Shown piece after piece: positions 19,435 to 29,177 of a stretch of 64,000 nucleotides of DNA. Origin of the DNA: Rouxiella aceris (GTDB lineage Bacteria > Pseudomonadota > Gammaproteobacteria > Enterobacterales > Enterobacteriaceae); assembly GCF_012933545.1 (NCBI RefSeq), contig NZ_JAADJU010000003.1, positions 310,001 through 374,000 on the forward strand, written 5' to 3'. The translations under genes were made by a program, and so were the position numbers. The notes below the pieces were generated by a model, which was not told where the DNA came from, did no database searches, and saw nothing but the letters and a program-made list of their open reading frames with translations. Within the stretch, counting starts at the first letter, position 1; each line of letters opens with the position of its first letter.

Positions 19435-21135
19435 TTGGAAAAGGTCTGGCTAAAACGTTACCCGGCAGATGTTCCCGAGAACATCGACCCCAATCGCTAC
19501 AGCTCGCTGGTTGAGATGTTTGAGAACGCGGCTCTGCGCTACGCAGACAGCCCGGCGTTTATCAATATGGGCGAGGTGATGACCTTTCGCAAGCTTGAAG
19601 AGCGCAGCCGGGCGTTTGCCGCTTATCTGCAAAATGAGCTTGGACTGAAAAAAGGCGATCGCGTGGCGCTGATGATGCCCAATCTGTTGCAATACCCTAT
19701 TGCGCTGTTTGGCGTATTACGTGCAGGAATGGTGGTGGTGAACGTCAATCCGCTATATACCCCGCGTGAACTGGAACATCAATTAAATGACAGCGCGGCC
19801 AGCGCTATTGTGATTGTCTCCAATTTTGCCCATACCCTGGAAAAAATTGTTTATAACACCCAGGTCAAGCATGTGATCCTGACGCGGATGGGCGACCAGC
19901 TTTCGCCAGCCAAAGCTACGCTGGTAAATTTTGTCGTCAAATATATCAAACGTCTGGTACCCAAATACCATCTGCCCAATGCCATCTCATTTCGTAGCGT
20001 GATCCAGCTGGGACGGCGCATGCAGTACGTCAAACCCGATGTGATCAACGATGATTTGGCCTTTCTGCAATATACCGGCGGTACCACCGGCGTGGCCAAA
20101 GGCGCCATGCTGACCCATCGCAATATGCAGGCTAATCTGGAGCAGGCCAAAGCCGCCTATGCACCGCTGCTGCGACCTGGGCAAGAGCTGATTGTTACCG
20201 CACTGCCGCTCTATCATATCTTTGCCTTGACGGTGAACTGCCTGCTGTTTATCGAACTGGGCGGGCGCAGTCTGCTGATCACCAATCCACGGGATATCCC
20301 CGGATTTGTCAAAGAGTTGGCGCGCTACCCCTTTACTGCAATAAGCGGCGTCAATACGTTGTTTAACGCCATGCTCAATAATGCGGATTTCCACAAACTC
20401 GATTTCTCTACTCTGCGGCTGTCGGTGGGTGGCGGCATGTCGGTGCAGAAGTCCGTGGCGGATAAATGGGAACAACTGACAGGCAAGCATCTGCTGGAGG
20501 GCTATGGCCTGACCGAATGCTCGCCGCTGGTAGCCGGGAATCCCTACGATCTCAAACATTACAGTGGCAGCATTGGTTTGCCGGTACCCTCCACCGAGAT
20601 CCGTTTGGTGGATGATGCCGGGCGGGATGTGCCCTGGGGACAGCCGGGCGAGCTGTTGGTCAAGGGGCCACAGGTGATGCTCGGTTACTGGCAGCGTCCC
20701 GAGGCGACGGATGAAGTATTAAAAGATGGCTGGCTCTCCACCGGAGATATTGTTACCGTGGATGAACAAGGCTTTTTGCGCATTGTCGATCGCAAAAAAG
20801 ACATGATCCTGGTGTCCGGATTCAATGTTTATCCTAATGAAATTGAAGAAGTGGTATCACAACATGCCAAGGTGCTGGAAGTTGCGGCTATTGGCGTGCC
20901 GAGCCACTCTTCCGGTGAGAAAGTAAAAATCTGCGTAGTGAAAAAGGATCCGTCATTAACCGCCGACGAACTGCTTGACCACTGTCGGCGTAATCTGACC
21001 GGCTACAAAGTACCGAAAATCATTGAGTTTCGCGACGAGTTGCCCAAGTCAAATGTGGGCAAAATCCTGCGCCGTGAGTTGCGCGAGCAGCAAGACCGAC
21101 CAAAAGCACGCGACGACGCACAGAACGCTGCTTAA
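19435..21135 (+). CDS. fadD: Long-chain fatty acyl-CoA ligase FadD
   Basis: 566 residues from TTG 19435 ([14 protein letters not shown]), which has GGAG at 8 bases and matches the E. coli start, itself a TTG. FadD activates exogenous fatty acids to acyl-CoA at the inner membrane for beta-oxidation. The AMP-binding motif [25 protein letters not shown], and the FACS motif (DGWLSTGDI ... [11 protein letters not shown]) are intact. A FadR-like site lies upstream and a strong terminator downstream. Confidence 0.96.
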   Translation: MEKVWLKRYPADVPENIDPNRYSSLVEMFENAALRYADSPAFINMGEVMTFRKLEERSRAFAAYLQNELGLKKGDRVALMMPNLLQYPIALFGVLRAGMVVVNVNPLYTPRELEHQLNDSAASAIVIVSNFAHTLEKIVYNTQVKHVILTRMGDQLSPAKATLVNFVVKYIKRLVPKYHLPNAISFRSVIQLGRRMQYVKPDVINDDLAFLQYTGGTTGVAKGAMLTHRNMQANLEQAKAAYAPLLRPGQELIVTALPLYHIFALTVNCLLFIELGGRSLLITNPRDIPGFVKELARYPFTAISGVNTLFNAMLNNADFHKLDFSTLRLSVGGGMSVQKSVADKWEQLTGKHLLEGYGLTECSPLVAGNPYDLKHYSGSIGLPVPSTEIRLVDDAGRDVPWGQPGELLVKGPQVMLGYWQRPEATDEVLKDGWLSTGDIVTVDEQGFLRIVDRKKDMILVSGFNVYPNEIEEVVSQHAKVLEVAAIGVPSHSSGEKVKICVVKKDPSLTADELLDHCRRNLTGYKVPKIIEFRDELPKSNVGKILRRELREQQDRPKARDDAQNAA

Positions 21136-21168
21136 TGTCATCGTGCTATTTTCGCGGGTCATGTTTTA

Positions 21169-21193
21169 ACGCCGGACTATGTCCGGCGTTTTC
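21169..21193 (+). terminator. fadD terminator
   Basis: AACGCCGGAC-TAT-GTCCGGCGTT perfect 10-bp stem followed by TTC, directly after fadD. The T-run is short. Confidence 0.75.
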
Positions 21194-21296
21194 ACGTTAT
21201 AATGCACGCTATGCGAAGCAGTAATACTTATCCTTCTTATGTCCGGCGGCTGAGCTCTGGCCGACTCGGTTTCTAACAGTGAAAAGAGAAAACGCT

Positions 21297-22418
21297 TTGA
21301 ATTATCAGTTGATCGTTAGCAATGAAGATCTGGCAACCGTTTGTCAGCAGGCGCAGCAATTCCCACAGGTTGCCCTGGATACCGAATTTGTCAGAACCCG
21401 TACTTACTATCCGCAGTTGGGGCTTATCCAACTCTTTGATGGTGAAACCCTGACGCTGATCGATCCTTTACCCATCACCGCCTGGCAGCCCTTTATCGAT
21501 TTGCTGACCAACACCAATGTGGTCAAGTTTCTACATGCTGGCAGTGAAGATCTTGAAGTTTTTCTTAATGCGTTCGGGGTGATGCCGACGCCATTAATCG
21601 ACAGTCAAATCCTGGCGGCATTTAGCGGACGTCCATTATCCTGCGGCTTTGCCCGGCTGGTGGCAGAAACGACGCAGATTGAACTGGATAAAAGTGAGTC
21701 GCGCACCGACTGGATGGCCAGACCCCTGACACAAAAGCAGTGCGATTATGCCGCCGCTGATGTGCTTTATCTGTTGCCGCTTGCTCGTCAACTTGAGCAG
21801 GAAACCCGCGATGCTGGCTGGATGGATGCTGCGCTGGATGAATGCCTGGCGCTGTGCCGACGCCGTAGCGAAATCTTGCAGCCTGAACTGGCCTATCTGG
21901 AGATTGGCAACGCCTGGCAATTGCGTCCCCGTCAACTCGCTTGCCTGCAAAAACTGGCCTCATGGCGTTTGACTCAGGCACGTCAGCGCGATTTGGCGGT
22001 GAACTTTGTGGTGCGTGAAGAAAACCTGTTGCAGGTTGCTCGCTACCAGCCGACCTCACTGGGTGAGTTGGAATCATTGGGATTGAGCGGTCCGGAAATT
22101 CGCTATCATGGACGTACGCTGTTGGCTCTGGTGGCCGAAGCCGAAGCGCTGGAAGAGTCCGCTTTGCCGGCACCGCTGGCAAATCTTATCGACCGCCCGG
22201 GTTACAAAAAGGTGTTTAAAGATATCAAGGCGTTGATTCAGACAGTGAGCGAAGAAACAGGTTTGAGCGTGGAACTGCTGGCTTCACGTCGGCAAATTAA
22301 CCAGGTATTGAACTGGCATTGGCAACTGAAAAGCAAAGAACAGCCGCCGGAGTTGGTCAGTGGTTGGCGCGGTGAGTTACTGGCGGACCGTCTGTCGGCT
22401 ATCCTGCAACAATATTAA
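21297..22418 (+). CDS. rnd: Ribonuclease D
   Basis: 373 residues if started at TTG 21297 (LNYQLIVSNEDL), matching the E. coli RNase D start, which is also TTG; a GTG at 21279 would add six residues. RNase D trims the 3' ends of tRNA precursors. The DEDD exonuclease residues are in LDTEFVRTRTYYPQLGL, FLHAGSEDLEVF and YAAADVLYL; the C-terminal HRDC domains include VNFVVREENLLQVARY. The gene lies between fadD and the convergent min operon. Confidence 0.94.
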   Translation: MNYQLIVSNEDLATVCQQAQQFPQVALDTEFVRTRTYYPQLGLIQLFDGETLTLIDPLPITAWQPFIDLLTNTNVVKFLHAGSEDLEVFLNAFGVMPTPLIDSQILAAFSGRPLSCGFARLVAETTQIELDKSESRTDWMARPLTQKQCDYAAADVLYLLPLARQLEQETRDAGWMDAALDECLALCRRRSEILQPELAYLEIGNAWQLRPRQLACLQKLASWRLTQARQRDLAVNFVVREENLLQVARYQPTSLGELESLGLSGPEIRYHGRTLLALVAEAEALEESALPAPLANLIDRPGYKKVFKDIKALIQTVSEETGLSVELLASRRQINQVLNWHWQLKSKEQPPELVSGWRGELLADRLSAILQQY

Positions 22419-22453
22419 CAGCGAACAACCTGCGGGTTTTACAGGCATAGCCT

Positions 22454-22480
22454 ATCCTCCCTGTCAGAAACAGGGAGGAT
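22454..22480. terminator. Hairpin between convergent rnd and minE
   Basis: ATCCTCCCTGT / ACAGGGAGGAT, an 11-bp perfect stem with a five-base loop. There is no T-run on either side, so it may be a Rho-dependent or processing hairpin rather than an intrinsic terminator. Confidence 0.5.
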
Positions 22481-22493
22481 CAAACCCGCTCGG

Positions 22494-22763
22494 TCATTTA
22501 GGTGCTTCTTCTGATTCCGGTAAGGTCACGTTCAGTTCAAGCACCGATATATCGTCGCCTTTTTGCTCGAACTGAACGTGGAGCATTTCAGGGTCAATCT
22601 GAATGTACTTACAGATCACCGCTAAAATATCCCGTTTCAAATCCGGCAAATAAGCAGGTTCGCTGTCCCCTCGACGCCGCTCAGCTACGATAATCTGTAG
22701 CCGTTCCTTGGCTATGTTGGCTGTCGATTTTTTGCGGGACAAAAAGAAATCTAACAATGCCAT
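22494..22763 (-). CDS. minE: Cell division topological specificity factor MinE
   Basis: 89 residues. MinE stimulates MinD ATPase and drives the pole-to-pole oscillation that restricts division to midcell. The N-terminal membrane/MinD-binding segment ([23 protein letters not shown]) and the C-terminal dimer domain are typical. It is the last gene of minCDE and begins 3 bp after minD. Confidence 0.97.
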   Translation of the reverse strand: MALLDFFLSRKKSTANIAKERLQIIVAERRRGDSEPAYLPDLKRDILAVICKYIQIDPEMLHVQFEQKGDDISVLELNVTLPESEEAPK

Positions 22764-22766
22764 GGT

Positions 22767-23579
22767 TTATCCCCCAAACAGGCGTTTCAGGAAACTCTTC
22801 TTCTCTTCTTCAATAAAACGGAACGTACGTTCCTCACCCAGCAAACGACTTACTGTGTCATCGTATGCCTTGCCTGCGTCAGACTCCAGATCCAGAATAA
22901 CCGGCTCACCCTGGTTGGATGCGCGCAGTACCGACTGATCTTCCGGGATCACGCCAATTAAAGGAATGCGCAGGATTTCCAGCACATCTTCCATGCTCAG
23001 CATATCACCGCGGTTAACGCGGCCAGGGTTGTAGCGGGTAAGCAACAGATGTTCTTTGATCGGTTCCTCGCCCAGTTCGGCACGACGGGATTTTGATGAC
23101 AAAATACCCAAAATGCGGTCCGAGTCACGAACAGAAGAGACTTCCGGGTTAGTGGTAATCACGGCTTCATCGGCAAAATAGAGTGCCATCAGCGCGCCGG
23201 TTTCGATACCAGCCGGTGAATCACAGACCACGAAATCGAACTCCATTTCGCCCAGTTCAGTCAGGATTTTTTCGACACCCTCACGGGTCAGCGCATCTTT
23301 ATCGCGCGTCTGCGAGGCGGGCAGAATGAAGAGATTTTCGGTGCGCTTGTCTTTGATAAGCGCCTGATTCAGCGTGGCATCACCCTGAATAACATTGACA
23401 AAATCATACACAACGCGGCGTTCACAACCCATAATCAGGTCGAGATTACGCAAACCGATGTCAAAATCAATGACCACGGTTTTTTTGCCTCTTTGGGCAA
23501 GGCCGGTAGCAATGGCAGCGCTTGATGTGGTTTTGCCAACGCCCCCTTTACCCGATGTAACAACAATGATGCGTGCCAT
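22767..23579 (-). CDS. minD: Septum site-determining ATPase MinD
   Basis: 270 residues from ATG 23579 (MARIIVVTSGKGG), with AAGGA upstream; a longer frame from 23597 would add six residues not found in the family. MinD binds the membrane as an ATP dimer and recruits MinC. The deviant Walker A SGKGGVGKTT is at the N-terminus, and the amphipathic membrane-targeting helix (EEKKSFLKRLFGG) is at the C-terminus. Confidence 0.97.
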   Translation of the reverse strand: MARIIVVTSGKGGVGKTTSSAAIATGLAQRGKKTVVIDFDIGLRNLDLIMGCERRVVYDFVNVIQGDATLNQALIKDKRTENLFILPASQTRDKDALTREGVEKILTELGEMEFDFVVCDSPAGIETGALMALYFADEAVITTNPEVSSVRDSDRILGILSSKSRRAELGEEPIKEHLLLTRYNPGRVNRGDMLSMEDVLEILRIPLIGVIPEDQSVLRASNQGEPVILDLESDAGKAYDDTVSRLLGEERTFRFIEEEKKSFLKRLFGG

Positions 23580-23638
23580 GTAAGGATTCCTTGTCAAAGG
23601 TCGTAGTGACTGTCCGCTTTAGCCATGCGGGCAGAGAC

Positions 23639-24331
23639 TTAATATAGAGGTTTAACGGTTAACACGTTATCCAGGAGGCTAAGTCTTGCTGCCTGTCCAA
23701 AAAAATCAGACGGGATTTGCTCACTCAACCAATACTGCCCTGCGATAGAGACTAGTTCAGCCCCCAGATGCGTGCAAAAAATCTGACAATTCGTATCACC
23801 GGCAGCGCCAGCCAATGCCCTGCCGCGCATCGTGCCGTAAATATGGATATTTCCATCGGCAATAAGCTCGGCACCGGCACTCACGCTGCTGGTTACAATA
23901 AGATCGCTGTTACGGGCGTAAATTTGTTGACCTGAACGGACTGGCGTACTGACAATCCGCGTTTTGGCGGGTGCATCATCTGGCACCACAGGGGCAGCAG
24001 GAGGTTCAGCAGCAGTACGATTTGCCCGACCCTCGCTCAACAGCGGTAAACCGGTAAGTGAGATCGCGAGCTTTTGCTGCTCATCCTTGCAACCACTGAT
24101 GCCGACGACGCGAAAGCCTGCAGAAATGACAGCCTGTTGAATGTTCTTCCAGTCTACATCACTGTTCAGTGCTGCAACGTTAATAACAACAGGGGCATTT
24201 TTCAGAAAAGCCGGAGCCTGCTCCACTTTTTCCTGTAATGCCTGGTGAATAACCTCGGGTTGTGCACTATATAAATGCACAACGGATAAGGTAAAACTGC
24301 TGCCTTTTAGTTCTATTGGCGATTGTGACAT
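23639..24331 (-). CDS. minC: Septum site-determining protein MinC
   Basis: 230 residues. MinC inhibits FtsZ polymerisation at the poles. The N-terminal domain ([17 protein letters not shown]) and the C-terminal beta-helix domain binding MinD ([36 protein letters not shown]) are clear, joined by an Ala/Pro linker. First gene of the minCDE operon, 60 bp before minD; divergent from ycgL. Confidence 0.97.
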   Translation of the reverse strand: MSQSPIELKGSSFTLSVVHLYSAQPEVIHQALQEKVEQAPAFLKNAPVVINVAALNSDVDWKNIQQAVISAGFRVVGISGCKDEQQKLAISLTGLPLLSEGRANRTAAEPPAAPVVPDDAPAKTRIVSTPVRSGQQIYARNSDLIVTSSVSAGAELIADGNIHIYGTMRGRALAGAAGDTNCQIFCTHLGAELVSIAGQYWLSEQIPSDFFGQAARLSLLDNVLTVKPLY

Positions 24332-24467
24332 CTATCCTGACTCAGTCTCAGCAACTTTAAATCCCCGGAATACCACACGGGGGGCGATATTCCGATGTAC
24401 GTTATGCATGGTATAGTTACAGTTATATCTAGGCAAGCCACCGTTCCAATAAAATAGAGTTAAAAAA

Positions 24468-24740
24468 ATGCTTTGTGCGATCTATAGAAGTACCAAACGC
24501 GACCAGACCTACCTTTATGTCGAAAAAAAGGACGATTTCACCCAGGTTCCTGAAGAACTGATGAAAAGTTTTGGTCAGCCGATTTTTTCAATGATAGTCA
24601 ATCTGGGAACCAGAGAAAAACTGGCCACTGCAGATATTGAAAAAGTTAAACAAGAGCTGACTGAACAAGGATATTACCTGCAGGTTCCACCGCCTGTTGA
24701 AAATTTACTGAATATGCATCTGAACACCGCAAATAATTAA
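24468..24740 (+). CDS. ycgL: YcgL family protein
   Basis: 90 residues of the YcgL domain ([32 protein letters not shown]). The family has a small alpha/beta fold and no firmly assigned biochemical role; the gene is conserved beside minC in enterobacteria, as here. It is shorter at both ends than E. coli YcgL because it lacks an extra N-terminal leader. Confidence 0.93.
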   Translation: MLCAIYRSTKRDQTYLYVEKKDDFTQVPEELMKSFGQPIFSMIVNLGTREKLATADIEKVKQELTEQGYYLQVPPPVENLLNMHLNTANN

Positions 24741-25025
24741 TCAGATTACTCCTTTTTAGCCGGTAAATTTGCGAGCTGATGTCGGTTTTTATTCATCTTT
24801 TGCACCGAGTTAGCTCTCATACTCACTTAGCTGCTGCGGTTGCCTGCGCGATAACCCGGGATTTTAGGCAAAATCCGAGATTGCGCGTTTTTAAGATAAT
24901 CCGCAGCAGGCAGGCATTCACCCTCGGCATCCGACAGAGTACACTTTGCATAGGCCAAGGCGGTGTTGACTACCCGGATATACCACCTGCTGTAAAACCT
25001 GCCAGTCATGAAAAGGAAGCATGCG

Positions 25026-26105
25026 ATGAGATTGTCGGTTATCACCCTGGCGATGGGTGTCATTATGTTAACCAGCTGTGCCAGTGATATAAATCATCCG
25101 GCGCCATTACCCGCGCCAACTGCCGCTCCTCTGGTGCCAAAGGCGGGGCAAACCACCCTGGCTGCACAAGGGCGCAATCCGGATGAGTTTCCTGCCTATG
25201 TGCAACAGCTCAAAGACAAGGCCAGACAGCAAGGCATCAGTCAGGCCACCATCGATACGGCCTTTGCCAACGCTCATTTTATCGATCGGGTAATTAGCTC
25301 TGATCGTAATCAGTTGGAAAACAAAATCACCCTCGACGATTACCTCAAACGTGTGCTGCCGGAGTCGAAAATAGAGCAGGGCAAAGTTCAGTATCAGCAA
25401 AATGCTACGGCGTTGCAGCAGGTCAGCAGCCGCTATGGGGTTCCCGCGCAATATATTGTCGCCCTGTGGGGCATGGAGAGTAATTTCGGCAAGCTGCAGG
25501 GCAAAGAAGATGTATTTTCCGCTCTTGCTACCCTGGCCTTTGAAGGCCGCCGGGAAGCCTTTTTCACCCAGGAGCTGCTTGCTGCCCTGACCATTGTTGA
25601 TCAAGGCAAGGCAACCAGCGATATGATGAAAGGATCCTGGGCGGGGGCCATGGGCCAGTCACAGTTTATGCCCAGTTCCTATCTGCGCTATGGCGCGGAC
25701 GGCAATAATGATGGCAAGATCGATATCTGGAGCAATACCGACGATGTGTTTGCCTCGGTGGCCAATTACCTCTCTACCGAAGGCTGGAAATCGGCAGAGG
25801 GGTGGGGCCAGGAAGTCAAACTGCCGTCCGGGTTTGATGCCAGTCAACTGGGCCTGAAAAATCCGCAAATGCACAGTGTCAGCGAGTGGCAGCAACAGGG
25901 AATAGTCTCGGCCGACGGCAAACCTTTACCCACTTCTGTGACGCGTGCCTGGATCATCACCCCAGATGATCAACAAGGCCGGGCATTTTTGGTTTACGAT
26001 AACTTCAGAACCCTTATGCACTGGAACCGCTCTTACTATTTTGCTATCAGCATTGGCATGATGGCCGACGGTATTGCGGATAACCCGGCTAAACCTATCG
26101 AATAA
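25026..26105 (+). CDS. Lytic murein transglycosylase, MltB family lipoprotein
   Basis: 359 residues from ATG 25026, which has AAGGAAG at 6 bases; ATG 25008 would add six basic residues. A signal peptide with lipobox LTSC predicts an outer membrane lipoprotein. The catalytic domain is MltB-like: the glutamate is in ALWGMESNFGK, with WAGAMGQSQFMPSSYLRYG and DVFASVANYL following. It should cleave the MurNAc-GlcNAc bond to give 1,6-anhydro ends. There is no C-terminal peptidoglycan-binding domain, so it is an MltB relative rather than MltB itself. Confidence 0.9.
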   Translation: MRLSVITLAMGVIMLTSCASDINHPAPLPAPTAAPLVPKAGQTTLAAQGRNPDEFPAYVQQLKDKARQQGISQATIDTAFANAHFIDRVISSDRNQLENKITLDDYLKRVLPESKIEQGKVQYQQNATALQQVSSRYGVPAQYIVALWGMESNFGKLQGKEDVFSALATLAFEGRREAFFTQELLAALTIVDQGKATSDMMKGSWAGAMGQSQFMPSSYLRYGADGNNDGKIDIWSNTDDVFASVANYLSTEGWKSAEGWGQEVKLPSGFDASQLGLKNPQMHSVSEWQQQGIVSADGKPLPTSVTRAWIITPDDQQGRAFLVYDNFRTLMHWNRSYYFAISIGMMADGIADNPAKPIE

Positions 26106-26118
26106 GGCAGCGGATCCC

Positions 26119-26775
26119 ATGTATCAACATCGTGACTGGCAAGGTGCACTGTTGGAATTTCCGGCCAGTAAAGTCGTCTGTGTCGGTAATAATTATGCAG
26201 AACATATTAAAGAGATGGGTAGCGCAAGGGCGGCTGAACCCTTGCTGTTTATCAAGCCGGAAACGGCATTGTGCGATCTTCATCAACCCATTGCCATCCC
26301 GACCGAGTTTGGCGTGGTCCATCACGAAATTGAACTGGCGATCCTCATCGGCTCACCGTTAAAACAGGCCAGCGAAGAGCGGGTCGTGGAGGCCATTGCC
26401 GGTTATGGCGTGGCGCTGGATCTTACCTTGCGGGAATTGCAGGCCGGTTTTATCAGTCAAGGGCAGCCGTGGGAAAAAGCCAAGGGGTTTGATGGCTCGT
26501 GCCCGGTCTCGAGATTTATCCCTGCCGCCGAGTTTGGCGATGCCCAGCAGGCAGAGCTCAAGCTGGTGGTCAATGGTAAAGTACGCCAGCAGGGCAATAC
26601 GCGGGATATGCTTACGCCTATTGTGCCGCTGATTGCCTATATGAGCCGTTTCTTTACGCTGCGTGCGGGCGATATTATTATTACCGGTACCCCTCCCGGG
26701 GTAGGGCCGATGCTGGCCGGCGATCAGATTGAGATATCCCTTAACGGGAAATTATTAACCACGCGAGTAATTTGA
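26119..26775 (+). CDS. ycgM: Fumarylacetoacetate hydrolase family protein YcgM
   Basis: 218 residues from ATG 26119 (MYQHRDWQGALLEFP), colinear with E. coli YcgM; the frame is open upstream but overlaps the previous gene. The FAH-fold metal ligands are in VHHEIELAILIG and GYGVALDLTLRE, and ITGTPPGVGPM closes the domain. FAHD1-type relatives act on oxaloacetate (decarboxylation or tautomerisation); the precise substrate here is unproven. It is 13 bp after the transglycosylase gene and 96 bp before ycgN. Confidence 0.93.
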   Translation: MYQHRDWQGALLEFPASKVVCVGNNYAEHIKEMGSARAAEPLLFIKPETALCDLHQPIAIPTEFGVVHHEIELAILIGSPLKQASEERVVEAIAGYGVALDLTLRELQAGFISQGQPWEKAKGFDGSCPVSRFIPAAEFGDAQQAELKLVVNGKVRQQGNTRDMLTPIVPLIAYMSRFFTLRAGDIIITGTPPGVGPMLAGDQIEISLNGKLLTTRVI

Positions 26776-26806
26776 GCCGCTGTCGCCGGTGCTTTGCCGG
26801 CGGCTT
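26774..26806 (+). terminator. Possible ycgM terminator
   Basis: GCCGC...GCCGGTGCTTTGCCGGCGGC hairpin right at the ycgM stop, followed by TTTGCTTG. The T-run is short. Confidence 0.45.
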
Positions 26807-26871
26807 TGCTTGCATCTGACCGCTAAAACGTCTATATAGTCTGCCTGATTTTACTAAAACCGGATGTCACT

Positions 26872-27321
26872 ATGTCTCAACTCGCTTTTTGGCAGCAAAA
26901 AACGCTGCCTGAAATGACCGATGACGAATGGGAAGCACTGTGCGACGGTTGTGGGCAATGCTGTTTACACAAATTAATTGATGAAGACACGGAAGAAATT
27001 TACTTCACAAACGTTGCCTGCAACCAACTGAATATAAAATCCTGCCAGTGTCGCAATTATGAAAAGCGTTTCACGCTGGAAGAAGACTGTATCAAGTTAA
27101 CGCGCGAAAATCTTACGACCTTCGACTGGTTGCCGCCAACCTGTGCTTACCGTCTGATTGGTGAAGGCAAAGATCTGCTGCCGTGGCATCCTTTACGCCA
27201 CAACGCCTCCAAGTCAGCGATGCATACCGCGCGTATTTCGGTCCGCAATATTGCCGTGCGCGAAGACGATGTGGATGACTGGCAGGATCATATCCTCAAT
27301 AAACCAAGCTGGGCGAAGTAA
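26872..27321 (+). CDS. ycgN: UPF0260 family protein YcgN
   Basis: 149 residues, with the conserved cysteine cluster [25 protein letters not shown] and EEDCIKL typical of the YcgN/YkgJ metal- or cluster-binding family. Molecular role unknown. Normal position after ycgM. The following 27322-27594 (273 bp) holds no gene I can support, and base composition becomes visibly more AT-rich from here. Confidence 0.93.
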   Translation: MSQLAFWQQKTLPEMTDDEWEALCDGCGQCCLHKLIDEDTEEIYFTNVACNQLNIKSCQCRNYEKRFTLEEDCIKLTRENLTTFDWLPPTCAYRLIGEGKDLLPWHPLRHNASKSAMHTARISVRNIAVREDDVDDWQDHILNKPSWAK

Positions 27322-27594
27322 CCGCATGAAGTGAAAGAAAAATTTCATCGCTGTGATACTGTGCGGGGTATATACGGGGCATTGGTCGTAAATCCCGCGT
27401 TCGGCATGTTCATTGTGTTGCTGTTTTTTCTTATTACTTTCTTATACGCTCGATAAACTATCTGGGCAGGTGTGTGCCCCATCTGTTCCGTTAGTGCCCC
27501 GCTTGCGGGTCCTGTTGGTTTTTCAACTTAAAGTTCGTCAGGCGCTTATTTGAGAGTTTTTGCATTATGTTCATATCGCTCGGCCATTAAAAAA

Positions 27595-28794
27595 TTAATT
27601 AAAATAAGTGACAATATCGACAACATTACTTGATTGGTAAGCTTTTTTAATATCATGCTCATTCATGCCTATATCAATTTCAGCATCAGAATGGTCAAGA
27701 TTAATCGTTAAGCTTCCCGCATCATTGTAAGCCTTTTGCCAGCAATCATTTGCCAGTGTTAAATCTTCAACAATGTCCTGGTCATTGCAATTTTTTACAT
27801 CTAACACGACTTTGTGAATATCCTTTATAGACTCAGAAAAATCACTGGCTAACGTATGCCAATTTTCTAAAATCTGATACAGATTATCTTTGGCAGAGGA
27901 AGATGATTTAGCTAAACCCGTATAAGTTTGAGCCAATAGATGTAGCGTTGACACATTTTGTGCTCGTTGATCCATTTCTCTCTGTGTTGTTTCAATAAGA
28001 ATTTTTTCTGCTTTTATTTTTTTAGAATTTAAATCAATGAACACGGATGCGGTGATTATTGCGGGTGCACAAAAAAGCCACGCCAAACCTCCTATAGGGA
28101 AGGCGAGTATAGTGGCAAGACTGCCTATAGCAATGGCCGCGGCATCGGCAATACCCAGGCAAACAATGCTGGTAGTGAGTCCCATAACGCTCTCATTCAA
28201 ATCATTAATTGATTTTTTTAATGCAGTGTTTTTTTGCTGATCAACTTTTGCATCTTGACTTGCTATAGTAGCCAGGTTGTGTAATTTTCCTGCTGTTTTG
28301 GACAATGCATTCTGAAAATCATTTAAAGCATCAATAGTCCCTTTCACAAAACCGAGTACCATATTTAATTTATTAGCGATGATGGTTAAATCTTGGTTGA
28401 GCAGTGATGCATATATAAGACGGCGTTCTGGATTATCGATCATGCACTGAGCCATGGTAATGGCATCAGCAAGTATAATAGTAATGTCCTGGTGGTAGCT
28501 TTGGACATCCTGTGGGATATTATCAAATCGAGCAATAACTTGATTTATCCACACGAGAGCATCAGATTGCGCCTCAATATAAGTCTTACAAAACCGAGCC
28601 CAATTATCAGGAGGTAATGTCATCGTGGGCAATCTATAGTCTAAAATACTGCTAATCAGGCTATTAACAGTGGCGACATTTGTTTTATAGACTTCTGGTA
28701 AAATCGCTTTATAGTGAGATTCAGTTATTGGAGACAAAATTGTGTTGTCATGCATTTTTGGTGCATCTTCGGGTAATACGGACGAAATATGCAT
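27595..28794 (-). CDS. Putative alpha-helical pore-forming toxin (ClyA/HBL/XaxA-like)
   Basis: 399 residues, almost entirely predicted helix, with one long hydrophobic hairpin at about residues 203-253 (LGIADAAAIAIGSLATILAF, then GLAWLFCAPAIITASVFI) flanked by long amphipathic/coiled-coil helices (KLNMVLGFVKGTIDALNDFQ before, KKIKAEKILIETTQREMDQR after). This is the architecture of the ClyA superfamily (HlyE, HBL/NHE, AhlB/SmhB, XaxA/YaxA), which insert a hydrophobic tongue into host membranes. There is no cleavable signal peptide, as for ClyA and XaxA. No second-component partner lies beside it. The gene is AT-rich relative to neighbours, suggesting horizontal acquisition. Assignment is by architecture only. 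Confidence 0.6.
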   Translation of the reverse strand: MHISSVLPEDAPKMHDNTILSPITESHYKAILPEVYKTNVATVNSLISSILDYRLPTMTLPPDNWARFCKTYIEAQSDALVWINQVIARFDNIPQDVQSYHQDITIILADAITMAQCMIDNPERRLIYASLLNQDLTIIANKLNMVLGFVKGTIDALNDFQNALSKTAGKLHNLATIASQDAKVDQQKNTALKKSINDLNESVMGLTTSIVCLGIADAAAIAIGSLATILAFPIGGLAWLFCAPAIITASVFIDLNSKKIKAEKILIETTQREMDQRAQNVSTLHLLAQTYTGLAKSSSSAKDNLYQILENWHTLASDFSESIKDIHKVVLDVKNCNDQDIVEDLTLANDCWQKAYNDAGSLTINLDHSDAEIDIGMNEHDIKKAYQSSNVVDIVTYFN

Positions 28795-29177
28795 ACTGAG
28801 GCTCCTTTTTTATAAGAATGTGAGTCACTACAGCCAAATACAATGACGACAAAACTGTAGCAGGCAATACCCACTCACTCAATATGGTTATGTATTTTTT
28901 TTAATCTATCCCAATAACCCCTGTCTTACTCGCCTGCTAATTAACCTGAACAACCTCCGTTTAGATGAGTCAAGATCATGCCGGAACTCTGTTTCTGCAT
29001 GGAAGCGGATTTTGCCATATCCCTCTGTTCTCAACGCACCAGGCTGGGTGAAATAACTTGACGGCGCTATAAGCGCCTGAGTTTGATGACAAAGTCGTCT
29101 TGATGATCGAGATACCCGGGCATAGCACACCCAGGGGCGCTATAAGCGCCTCAGAGCCTGGTGCCAATAGTTGAGTA
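28795..29177. other. Intergenic region with truncated MITE-like element
   Basis: 383 bp. The first part (28795-28910) is the likely promoter region of the minus-strand toxin gene. 29063-29151 holds MITE copy 2 between two copies of a GGCGCTATAAGCGCC hairpin. No gene is supported. Confidence 0.6.
29079..29140 (+). mobile_element. MITE-like element, copy 2 (truncated)
   Basis: The left half of the element (GAGTTTGATGACAAAGTCGTC to CACCCAGGGGCGCT) followed directly by the right flank. The same 16-bp hairpin sequence GGCGCTATAAGCGCCT flanks both sides (29063-29078 and 29136-29151). The truncation point is at GGCGCT, shared by the element interior and the hairpin, so recombination across it could have deleted the right half. 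Confidence 0.75.

Noticed and set aside
19987-20559. Minus-strand open frame of 190 codons opposite fadD
   Set aside because: Shadow of the fadD frame, composition typical of antisense translation.
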